Shown here piece by piece: positions 16,332-23,503 of a DNA stretch of 64,000 bases. The stretch's first letter is position 1, and each line of letters opens with the position of its first letter. Made by a program: the position numbers and the translations under genes. The notes beneath the pieces are model-generated. The model saw nothing but the letters and a program-made list of their open reading frames with translations, had not been told where the DNA came from and searched no databases. This stretch comes from Nostoc sp. UHCC 0702. Its GTDB lineage: Bacteria; Cyanobacteriota; Cyanobacteriia; Cyanobacteriales; Nostocaceae. The stretch is from the NCBI GenBank assembly GCA_017164015.1, contig CP071065.1:1553409-1617408 (forward strand). Direction: 5' to 3'.

Positions 16332-17672
16332 TTAACACCAAGTTTGTATAACTCTACCTTGCAATTGTTGCCCTAACCAAGGTGTATTGCTAGAGAGTGT
16401 ATACAAATTTTTCTTCTCAACTTTCCAAGTTTGCTGCGGGTCAAATAAAGTTAGTTCAGCCTTTTGATGAGGGCTAATTGCACTCACTTTCTGCCCCAAA
16501 CACTCCGCTGGCTTAGTACTCAACGCCCGCCATAATTCTAAAGTTGTGAATTCCCCAGTTTCTACAAGATACTGCCACAATAGCGGTAATGCTAACTCCA
16601 AACCAATTGCCCCTGGTGGCGCTTCAGCAAAGGCTTGGACTTTTTCTTCGTAGGTGTAGGGTGCATGGTCAATTGCGATCGCATCCACAACACCCCCACG
16701 CACCCCTGCACGCAAAGCCGCCAGATCACTAGGATTGCCTAAAGGCGGATTTAAATGCAGGCTGGTATTATAGCTTTTAATTGCTTTAGTGTCAAGTAAA
16801 AGGTGCATCCAAGTGGTGCTAGCGGTGACAGGTAAATTAGCAGCCTTTGCTCTTGCTATCAGTTCCACACTGCGAGCTGTGGAGACGCGCATAATATGTA
16901 CAGGTGTATTTGTAGCGGCTACCAATTCTAATAAACTAGCGATCGCAGTTGTTTCCGCACTGGCGGGTATTGATGGCAAACCGAACCGCAGCGCATCCGG
17001 CCCTTCCCGCATGACTCCGTTAGATGTAAGCTGGCGATCGCAAGCCCAAAAAGCCACTGGTTTTCCCAACGGCTGGAGATATTCCAACACCCGTTGTACT
17101 AAAGCCAAATTTTCCAATGGTTTACCATCAGTAAAACCAACAATTCCAGCAGCAGCTAAATCCGCCAATTCCGTCATCTGTTTCCCAGCAATATCTAAGG
17201 TGATAGCACCCCAGATGTTGAGCAGGGGTGCAGGGGGGACTCGGGGCCCCCTCTGGGGATAGGGGGGAGAGGGGTGCAGGGGAGACAAATTAGTTTGCCT
17301 CATCTCCCTCATCTCCCTCATTCCCCCATCTCTCCCCTTCTGCAACTGTGCCACAAGAGCAGGATGATCAATTGGCGGAGATGTATCAGGTAAGAGGCTA
17401 ACTCTGGTAAAGCCACCAGCAGCAGCAGCTTGCAAAAAAGACAACAAAGTTTCTCGTTCTTCAAACCCTGGTTCACTGGAGTGACTATACAAATCTACTA
17501 ACCCAGGCCCTAAAACCAATCCCCGACAATCTCGAATTTGCGTATCGGCGCTGATATCAGAAATCTGTGCAGTCAGGGCTTGGATTTCACCATCAGCAAT
17601 TAGCACATCAGCAACTTGGTCAGTTCCAGAAATTGGGTCAATTACCCTTACTTGTTGCAACAGTTCAGTCAT
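16332..17672 (-). CDS. pyrC: dihydroorotase-like amidohydrolase with in-frame repeat insertion
   Basis: The 446-residue protein belongs to the dihydroorotase family, which closes carbamoyl aspartate to dihydroorotate in pyrimidine synthesis. The metal-binding HxH strand, usually HVHLREPG, reads LYSHSSEPG, so the first His and the substrate Arg are absent. NPPLG and IDHAPY are kept. About 38 residues near 112-149 (GRDGGMREMREMR to PRVPPAPL) are encoded by a low-complexity genomic repeat and are not family sequence. The rest of the frame is intact. It may be a non-catalytic partner (PyrC'-like) or have altered metal binding. The ORF is otherwise of normal length. Confidence 0.8.
   Translation of the reverse strand: MTELLQQVRVIDPISGTDQVADVLIADGEIQALTAQISDISADTQIRDCRGLVLGPGLVDLYSHSSEPGFEERETLLSFLQAAAAGGFTRVSLLPDTSPPIDHPALVAQLQKGRDGGMREMREMRQTNLSPLHPSPPYPQRGPRVPPAPLLNIWGAITLDIAGKQMTELADLAAAGIVGFTDGKPLENLALVQRVLEYLQPLGKPVAFWACDRQLTSNGVMREGPDALRFGLPSIPASAETTAIASLLELVAATNTPVHIMRVSTARSVELIARAKAANLPVTASTTWMHLLLDTKAIKSYNTSLHLNPPLGNPSDLAALRAGVRGGVVDAIAIDHAPYTYEEKVQAFAEAPPGAIGLELALPLLWQYLVETGEFTTLELWRALSTKPAECLGQKVSAISPHQKAELTLFDPQQTWKVEKKNLYTLSSNTPWLGQQLQGRVIQTWC
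17223..17339. repeat. low-complexity repeat inserted in frame in the dihydroorotase-like gene
   Basis: About 117 bases combine GGGGTGCAGGGG-type units and a CATCTCCCT tandem (9-base period). The same CATCTCCCT/GAGATGAGG unit forms a pure array at 51537-51600. The insert keeps the frame and adds about 38 codons between LQK and LNIWGAIT. Confidence 0.85.
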
Positions 17673-17675
17673 AAA

Positions 17676-17900
17676 AATTATGAATTAGGAGTTATGAATT
17701 AGGAGTTATGAGTTAGGAGTTATGAGTTAGGAGTTATTTGTTACTGGCTCCTGACTTTATTCTTCATTCCTCACTCTTCACCCCTAACTTTTCTAGAATT
17801 CTCCTAAATTTATTCCTCACTCCTAACTCCTAACTCCTAACTTTTCTAGAATTCTCCTAAATTTATTGCTCACTCCTAACTCCTAACTCCTAACTTTTCT
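17676..17900. repeat. heptamer array with longer tandem units
   Basis: AGGAGTTATGAATT and CTCCTAA units fill the gap. A unit of about 66 bases containing TTTTCTAGAATTCTCC is repeated two to three times between 17785 and 17905, and its last copy overlaps the 3' end of the next gene. Confidence 0.85.
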
Positions 17901-19251
17901 ACAATGCTCCAGCTGCCGTTTTATCCAGTACGCCTCCACCCAAGTGAGTAGTGATGTTCATCGCTTGCATTACTGGTAAACCATTTAGTCCAGTGGGGTA
18001 ATCAATGACGCTGACTGCACCATTACCTTGGCGGAAATTCCAGAAATTTTCTGTTGATAAACCCAGAATATGGCAAAGCAAGGCTTTATTAGTTGCGTCG
18101 TGAGCCACTATTAATCCGGTTTTTAATTGATTATCTAATGCTGTTTGTACAATCTGTTGCCAAGCTGCGACGCTACGCTCCCACACCTCTTGTAAATTCT
18201 CTCCTTCAGGCATTTGTACTGTTGCTGGCTGTGTTCGCCAGCGCTGTAACTCTCCAGGAAACTCTTGTTCTATTTCTTTTTCTAATTTTCCTTCCCAAAG
18301 TCCGTGACTGATTTCCCTTAAACCATCTTCTAATTCCAACTTTATACTAGGATGCTGACGCAGGATAATTTCTGCTGTTTCTTTGGGACGCAGCATTGAG
18401 CTACTCACAGCAAAGTCTATTGGCACATCTTGGAGAAATTCACCTGCTTTTTGTGCCTGTTGTCTACCATTGTCGTTGAGAGGAACGTCAATTTGTCCTT
18501 GAAATCTAGTTTGGCGATTCCACTCTGTTTCTCCGTGACGCACCAACAACAATCTTACTCCTTGATGCTCAGGTCGCAATGAAGGCAGAGCCTCTCCCAT
18601 GTGTTGCGTCTGATTCATTGACTCTAGTTGGACTGCTTCCTCTAATCCACCAGCAAAATTCAATACAGTCAAGCCACAATTAGATTGCTGTATGGAATGG
18701 TAGCGACTTGGAGAAATTCCCAGTGCTGTGCTGATGAGAGCGCGATTAATACCGTTATGTCCGACTATCAGAATAGTTTCCCCTGGATGCTGGGGCAAAA
18801 TTTCTTGCCAAAACTGCCGCGCTTGCTCATATAAAGCGAGGACAGGAAAATGTTCTCTTGTACCCTGTGCATTGTTCAGCAGCATCCGCAGTTCGTGGGG
18901 ACGTTCATGCCAAAGGTCATAGTCTTCAGTAAACTTCTGCTTGACATCAGCCGTCAGCATTCCTTCCCACAAAGGCAGGTCAATTTCCAGCAATTTCTCG
19001 TCTGTTTGGATAACGGCAGTTTTTCCAACATGAATCGCTAGTTCACTGTGGATGATTTGTGCTGTCTGTTTTGCTCGCTGGAGAGGACTGCTGTAAATTG
19101 CATTAAATGAAATATTACTGAGGGCTTTGCCTACTTTACTGGCATCTTTACGACCTTTTTCCGTTAATTCTGACACATCAGTGCGTCCTTGGATACGCCG
19201 CTCGGTGTTATAGCTGCTTTGTCCGTGGCGCACAATGATCACACGAGTCAT
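17899..19251 (-). CDS. double-domain histidine phosphatase (phosphoglycerate mutase-like)
   Basis: The 450-residue protein has two histidine phosphatase domains in tandem. The first starts TRVIIVRHGQSSYN (residues 2-15) and the second VRLLLVRHGETEWN (about 228-241). Each has the RHG catalytic His, and later His motifs LIVGHNGINR and LIVAHDATNK. Ends are joined by a linker rich in Glu/Gln. Family members hydrolyse phosphate from small metabolites; double-domain forms are common in cyanobacteria and are often annotated as phosphoglycerate mutase. A strong AGGAGG ribosome site precedes the ATG at 19251. Confidence 0.9.
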   Translation of the reverse strand: MTRVIIVRHGQSSYNTERRIQGRTDVSELTEKGRKDASKVGKALSNISFNAIYSSPLQRAKQTAQIIHSELAIHVGKTAVIQTDEKLLEIDLPLWEGMLTADVKQKFTEDYDLWHERPHELRMLLNNAQGTREHFPVLALYEQARQFWQEILPQHPGETILIVGHNGINRALISTALGISPSRYHSIQQSNCGLTVLNFAGGLEEAVQLESMNQTQHMGEALPSLRPEHQGVRLLLVRHGETEWNRQTRFQGQIDVPLNDNGRQQAQKAGEFLQDVPIDFAVSSSMLRPKETAEIILRQHPSIKLELEDGLREISHGLWEGKLEKEIEQEFPGELQRWRTQPATVQMPEGENLQEVWERSVAAWQQIVQTALDNQLKTGLIVAHDATNKALLCHILGLSTENFWNFRQGNGAVSVIDYPTGLNGLPVMQAMNITTHLGGGVLDKTAAGAL

Positions 19252-19307
19252 CTAGTAAACCTCCTAAAGTTGATGCTTTCAGCCATTAAACCCTCTAAAA
19301 TGCTCAT

Positions 19308-19450
19308 TTGACACTCCCCGAATTAGAAATTAGGGGATTCTTGCTTCACGGGGATTCCAATGAATTTACCCTCAGCAAGCATCTTGACCGTATGCCCTAC
19401 GGCTGCAAGCCCTCTTAAGAGAACTACTTGAGCGGCCGCCACATCCCTAT
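19308..19450 (-). ncRNA. putative omega RNA of TnpB
   Basis: In IS605 elements the guide RNA overlaps the tnpB 3' end and the right end, and the guide is the flanking DNA just beyond it. Here that places the scaffold at about 19308-19450 and a guide of about 16-20 bases at 19290-19307, inside the leader of the phosphatase gene. Bases 19316-19360 can pair CCCCG with CGGGG. The 5' limit is a guess. Confidence 0.35.
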
Positions 19451-20540
19451 CTGTGGTATAGCCGCAATTTAAACAAACATGAGTACGTTGTGACAATTGT
19501 TTTTTGCCAGTCTCGACACCACAGTTAGGGCAAATCTGGCTGGTTTTGCGACTATCTACTTTTTGGAAATAGACACCACGCTTAAAACAAGTTTGCTCAA
19601 GGATGTTGAAAAATTGACCAAATCCAGCATCTAAACAATGTTTACCCAGCATCCCACGAGATAGCCCGACTAGGTTCAAATCCTCAACAAACACCATTCC
19701 AGTATTGTTACAGATTTGGTGAGACAATTTAGAGTGCCAATCTTTACGACAGTTGGCAACGTACTCATGCAATGAAGCAACTTTCCTTTGGGCTTTATGC
19801 CAATTGTTCGAGCCAATACGTTTTCTATTGACACGCTGTTGCAGCAATTTCAGCTTGCGTTCGGCATCTATAAAAAACCTCGGACGCTTGACAGTTAGAC
19901 CATTAGAAGTTGCAATAAAACTTGTTAATCCTACATCAATCCCTACTCCTTCTCCATGTGGCAAATTTTGAGGTATAGATACATCCCATTGAACGGTTAG
20001 CATCACGTACCACCCAGAAACGCGCTTGACCACACGGGCTTGTTTAACTACACCACCATCAGGTATTCCCCTTGATTTGCGGAATTTAACCCATCCAATC
20101 ACAGGCAAGTTAACCATTCCTGGCTTCAGTCTCTCACCAAGTTGCATTTGTGGGAAAACAAAAGACCGCATCCGTCCCAGTTTTTTGAATCGGGGGAATC
20201 CGTGGTTTCTTTCCCACATTGCCACAAATGCAACTTCTAGGCGTTTTAGGGTTTGCTGCAAAACTTGAGACTGTACTTTTTTAAGTTCAGGAAACTCTTT
20301 CTTTGCAGCAGTTAACGCCTTGCATTGAAGGGCATAGGTTGGACGCGGTGCATCAACAGGAATAATGTATTCATGCTTGAGTGAGCAGGCATTAATCCGA
20401 CAACTACGCGATAAATACCAATCTTTGCGTTCAGCCAAAGCATAGTTATAGACACGGCGATTAATTTCTAACCAGTCTTCAAACGCCTGAGCTTGTGCAT
20501 GGGTTGGCTTTAACTTAAACTCGTATGTCAGATTAAACAC
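19323..20540 (-). CDS. tnpB: RNA-guided endonuclease TnpB, IS605 OrfB family
   Basis: The 405-residue protein has an N-terminal helix-turn-helix/OrfB region, a split RuvC domain with Asp202 (GIDVGLTSF), Glu286 (FVEDLNL) and a final Asp in DRDVAAAQ at 364-366, and a zinc ribbon of Cys337/340/356/359. All catalytic residues are present, so nuclease activity is likely. TnpB uses an omega RNA made from the element's right end to cut DNA near a short target motif, which helps keep the element in place. The start is a GTG with a strong GAGGTGAT ribosome site. Confidence 0.95.
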   Translation of the reverse strand: MFNLTYEFKLKPTHAQAQAFEDWLEINRRVYNYALAERKDWYLSRSCRINACSLKHEYIIPVDAPRPTYALQCKALTAAKKEFPELKKVQSQVLQQTLKRLEVAFVAMWERNHGFPRFKKLGRMRSFVFPQMQLGERLKPGMVNLPVIGWVKFRKSRGIPDGGVVKQARVVKRVSGWYVMLTVQWDVSIPQNLPHGEGVGIDVGLTSFIATSNGLTVKRPRFFIDAERKLKLLQQRVNRKRIGSNNWHKAQRKVASLHEYVANCRKDWHSKLSHQICNNTGMVFVEDLNLVGLSRGMLGKHCLDAGFGQFFNILEQTCFKRGVYFQKVDSRKTSQICPNCGVETGKKQLSQRTHVCLNCGYTTDRDVAAAQVVLLRGLAAVGHTVKMLAEGKFIGIPVKQESPNF

Positions 20541-20626
20541 TTGTTTATCACCTCGTTTAGGATTATAAATCGTATTTGTGCTTTATAAACATGACGAACA
20601 AATAAATTTGTCCTATTCGCTTATAT

Positions 20627-20651
20627 CCCCCGCGCAACAGATGCGCGGGGG
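20627..20651. other. perfect hairpin at the left end of the tnpB element
   Basis: CCCCCGCGCA at 20627-20636 pairs with TGCGCGGGGG at 20642-20651 around ACAGA. IS605-family ends carry subterminal hairpins recognised by TnpA; this is the likely left-end structure. It could also act as a terminator. Confidence 0.6.
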
Positions 20652-20768
20652 CTTTACGCATCACGACTCGTAAATCACAACATAGACACAGTAAGGAATA
20701 CAAGCTACAAAAAAGCTCTCCCTCAAGAAATGTCTTGAACAGCAGGCTTTTCACCAACCAATGTTGTT

Positions 20769-20915
20769 TCAGCAATTTTTTGGGGCTAACTCAGCTTCAT
20801 CATGATAGTTGATAGCTCCTACTGCGCTTGAGAAAGCCAAATTGCGAGTTATGGCTGCATTAATGCCAGAATTAGCAACTGTTACAAGTGCTTTTTGACC
20901 TTTGAGGAGATAAGC
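20769..20915 (-). pseudogene. N-terminal fragment of an SDR dehydrogenase (glucose 1-dehydrogenase-like)
   Basis: The minus strand reads LKGQKALVTVANSGINAAIT then RNLAFSSAVGAINYH and a stop after AELAPKNC. This matches the first 45 residues of short-chain dehydrogenases of the glucose 1-dehydrogenase type, where the cofactor motif is TGANSGIG. Here two glycines are lost (TVANSGIN). No rest of the gene follows. The tnpB element lies just downstream, so the gene may have been broken when the element arrived. Confidence 0.75.
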
Positions 20916-21449
20916 ACAATCGCTCTTTATTTTTTCTCAGAATGTAGAGCTTGAGTATTGCTGATACTGCAAGGAGTGATGACTGATAACTGATTATCTG
21001 AGGCTGACATCGCTTTAAAGGTTTGCAGTGACGATCGCTTCTAGGTGTTGGAGTCATAAATATCTCTAACTCTTGAGTTAGAGAATTCTCATCTAATTTA
21101 ATTATTGGATGAAATCCTTTGGCAATAACCTCTGATCAAGCTCATGTAAAAATGCATATGCAGCACAATATTCTTTGTAAATCTTTCTTCTTTTGAGAAA
21201 AATGAATTTATATTGGCAAAAATAGATATATAAAAAAAATAAATATTTATTCTATGTAAATCATTCTCAAGATAGTGTTTTTATCTTTGTTTTTCAGAAA
21301 ATATATTTATTGAAAAATCAATATATTGTTAAAAATATTTTTATTTAAATAATTACAGTACCAATAAAAATACATAACAAACTCAAAACTGAATTTTATG
21401 TTTACTCAAACAATCCGTGACAGCACATAAATACCTGAAGTAAAAAGCA
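20916..21449. other. AT-rich leader of the oxidase operon
   Basis: The 530 bases are very AT-rich, especially 21160-21400, with no gene. The promoter of the six-gene respiratory block should be here. AATCATTCTC at 21261-21270 is loosely Fur-box-like. A GTA-N10-TAC at 21358-21373 does not fit the NtcA spacing of eight. No ribosome site stronger than AAGTAAAAAG precedes the first gene. Confidence 0.4.
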
Positions 21450-21968
21450 ATGCCTGCTCTGCCTCTCAATAGCGCAAATCTCCCATATCCTGACCCCATA
21501 CATCCCATCATTGTCCACTTTGTGATTGCGATGGTGTTTTTTTCTTTTTTCTGCGATGTAGTGGGCTATTTCACTCACAATGCGCGTTTGTTTGAAGTCA
21601 GTTTCTGGAATATGTTTGTGGCTTCGGGAGCCATTTTCTTAGCGGTTATCTTTGGTCAGTTTGAAGCAGGTTTAGCACAAGTCTCGCAAGCAGCCCAGCC
21701 AACACTAAATTTTCACACGGTCATGGGTTGGTCGCTGGCGGTGATTGTTGTCGGGATCACAGCTTGGCGTTTTGTAATCCGCGATCGCTTACGACGGGCA
21801 CAACACCATCGCCATCCCTCAAAGATACCATCTGCTTACCTTGGTGTAGCAACATTTTTGATTTGTCTGATGTGCTTGCAAGTATATCTAGGAAGCAAAC
21901 TATTTTGGGTATATGGGTTGCATGTCAAGCCTGTGGTTGAAGCGGTGAAGCAGGGGGTTTGGCAATGA
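21450..21968 (+). CDS. DUF2231 membrane protein, first gene of the oxidase operon
   Basis: The 172-residue protein has four transmembrane helices. A HPIIVHFVIAM motif near residue 28, with histidines at the membrane edge, is the DUF2231 hallmark; the histidines could bind heme or metal. A second DUF2231 gene overlaps it by 4 bases (ATGA), and coxB and coxA follow. In Anabaena-type genomes a pair of such proteins precedes the third cytochrome oxidase operon, as I recall. Likely role: assembly or electron transfer in this oxidase, by context only. Confidence 0.8.
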   Translation: MPALPLNSANLPYPDPIHPIIVHFVIAMVFFSFFCDVVGYFTHNARLFEVSFWNMFVASGAIFLAVIFGQFEAGLAQVSQAAQPTLNFHTVMGWSLAVIVVGITAWRFVIRDRLRRAQHHRHPSKIPSAYLGVATFLICLMCLQVYLGSKLFWVYGLHVKPVVEAVKQGVWQ

Positions 21969-22558
21969 ACTCACAACTAATTGACCAGTTAGGGTTAAGG
22001 CTGGGTGCTAACGGTCTACCCTACGAAATCCCCATACATCCCCAGTTAGTGCATCTGACATTGGGTTTATTCATCATTAGCATCTTATTTGACATAGCAG
22101 GAGCTATTTTCCCCATAGAAAGATTTATCTTCAAATTTTTGGGTCTGACTGCCAACCGTTCTGGCTTGTTCGATGTGGGCTGGTACAACCTAGTAGGAGC
22201 ATCTGTTGTCACATTTTTGACAGTTGCATTTGGATTCTTTGAACTACTGCTGGCGAACCCACCAGTTAATCAAAAGAGTGATTGGGGATTAAATGCTGGT
22301 TGGACAATGCTTTTACATGGTTTAGGCGGTGTTTTGCTGTTGGGGATCATCGTTGCCATGACTGTATGGAGAGGTTTGCAACGCGATCGCTGGCGCAAAG
22401 ATGCACCGAGGCAAGTGCAGTGGAGTTACTTATTAACAGGTATTACCATCCTCGGTATCTTGTACGTACACGGAACTTTAGGGGCACACCTGGGAGAGCA
22501 ATTCGGGATTCATGTTACTGCTGCTGAGTTGCTCCGAAAGGGCACAAACCCTAATTAA
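21965..22558 (+). CDS. DUF2231 membrane protein, second gene of the oxidase operon
   Basis: The protein has 197 residues from the ATG at 21965, which overlaps the previous stop as ATGA. Motif IPIHPQLVHLTLG and four helices show the same DUF2231 fold as its neighbour; a further conserved histidine is in the third helix (MLLHGLGG). The two differ enough to be distinct subunits, not a recent duplication. The coxB gene starts 18 bases downstream, so all are probably one transcript. Confidence 0.8.
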   Translation: MNSQLIDQLGLRLGANGLPYEIPIHPQLVHLTLGLFIISILFDIAGAIFPIERFIFKFLGLTANRSGLFDVGWYNLVGASVVTFLTVAFGFFELLLANPPVNQKSDWGLNAGWTMLLHGLGGVLLLGIIVAMTVWRGLQRDRWRKDAPRQVQWSYLLTGITILGILYVHGTLGAHLGEQFGIHVTAAELLRKGTNPN

Positions 22559-22576
22559 CTGCTCAAATCAATTATT

Positions 22577-23503
22577 ATGGTGAGATTTTTCAAATATTTA
22601 CTAATAGCTGGTTACATTGCAGGGTTGCTCGTCGTCAGCCATTGGATTGGGCAGCAGGCGTTTACTTGGATGCCTTCTGAAGCTACAGCAGAAGCACAAA
22701 AAGTAGATGAATTGTTTAGCTTTTTAGTCTCAATTGGGACATTCATTTTCCTGGGGCTTAACAGCATGATGTTGTATTCAGTGATTTTTTTTCGCGCACC
22801 CAAGGAAGACTATACTGAAGGGCATCCCTCTAGAGGTGATGTAAGGCTAGAAATCCTCTGGACGGCAACCCCAATTTTGTTAGTGGTGTGGATTGCTTTT
22901 CAAGGCTTCAATATTTATCAGCAGTTAAATATCATAGGTTTGCAGCAAATTGTCCATTTGCATACGCCTCTACAATCTCAAAGAGTCTACGCCGCAGAAA
23001 TCAGCGATGTCCCCAAACCAGCATCTGAAACTATTGAAGTCTTTGTCAAGCAGTGGGATTGGTCTTTTTGCTATGCGAATAATGTCATTAGTCATGAATT
23101 ACACCTGCCTGTAAACCTGACTACTCGCCTAAATATGCACGCTAAAGACGTACTTCACAGTTTTTATGTCCCTGAGTTCCGTTTACAGCAGTATATTGTG
23201 CCTGGGCGCAATATTGATCTTGTGCTAACGCCCATTCGCACAGGCAAATACCATTTAAAAGATTCTCTATTCAGCGGTACTTACTTTGCTTTGCTGGATG
23301 CCAATGTATACGTTGAATCTCCTCAAAAATATAACCAGTGGCTTAATCAGACGGCTGCTCAAGAACCAACATCAGCCACAAATCAAGCAGTTGCCGAGCA
23401 TAACCAACCACCGAAGACATGGTTTAAGACTAGCTGGTACACTGTCACACCAGCGCCACCCTATGTGATCACAGGCAAAGAGCGAGTGAGCAATGACACA
23501 TAA
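22577..23503 (+). CDS. coxB: heme-copper oxidase subunit II lacking the CuA ligands
   Basis: This 308-residue subunit II has two N-terminal helices (about 8-28 and 48-72, with a further hydrophobic stretch at 93-110) and a cupredoxin domain. The first CuA histidine is kept (His194 in LHSFYVPEF). The C-x3-C-x3-H-x2-M cluster is replaced: Asp229, Ser233, Phe237 and Leu240 stand at the ligand positions. A CuA centre cannot form, so the electron donor is more likely quinol than cytochrome c. This fits the alternative respiratory terminal oxidase (ARTO, Cox3) of cyanobacteria. It overlaps coxA by 11 bases. Confidence 0.92.
   Translation: MVRFFKYLLIAGYIAGLLVVSHWIGQQAFTWMPSEATAEAQKVDELFSFLVSIGTFIFLGLNSMMLYSVIFFRAPKEDYTEGHPSRGDVRLEILWTATPILLVVWIAFQGFNIYQQLNIIGLQQIVHLHTPLQSQRVYAAEISDVPKPASETIEVFVKQWDWSFCYANNVISHELHLPVNLTTRLNMHAKDVLHSFYVPEFRLQQYIVPGRNIDLVLTPIRTGKYHLKDSLFSGTYFALLDANVYVESPQKYNQWLNQTAAQEPTSATNQAVAEHNQPPKTWFKTSWYTVTPAPPYVITGKERVSNDT

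Larger units (their letters stand above)
19308..20660 (-). mobile_element. IS200/IS605-type element, TnpB only
   Basis: The element carries tnpB but no TnpA (Y1 transposase) gene. The right end, read on the minus strand, finishes GGGGAGTGTCAAA at about 19308, the same ending as the decayed element at 25296. Near the left end a perfect 10-bp hairpin is present at 20627-20651. It lies between the start of the phosphatase gene and an SDR gene remnant. Movement would need TnpA from elsewhere in the genome. The left boundary is approximate. Confidence 0.8.

Noticed and set aside
19665..19690. GGTTCAAATCC resembling a tRNA T-loop
   Set aside because: It is inside the tnpB coding sequence and has no acceptor or anticodon stem around it.
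21358..21373. GTA...TAC upstream of the oxidase operon as an NtcA site
   Set aside because: The spacer is 10 bases, not 8.
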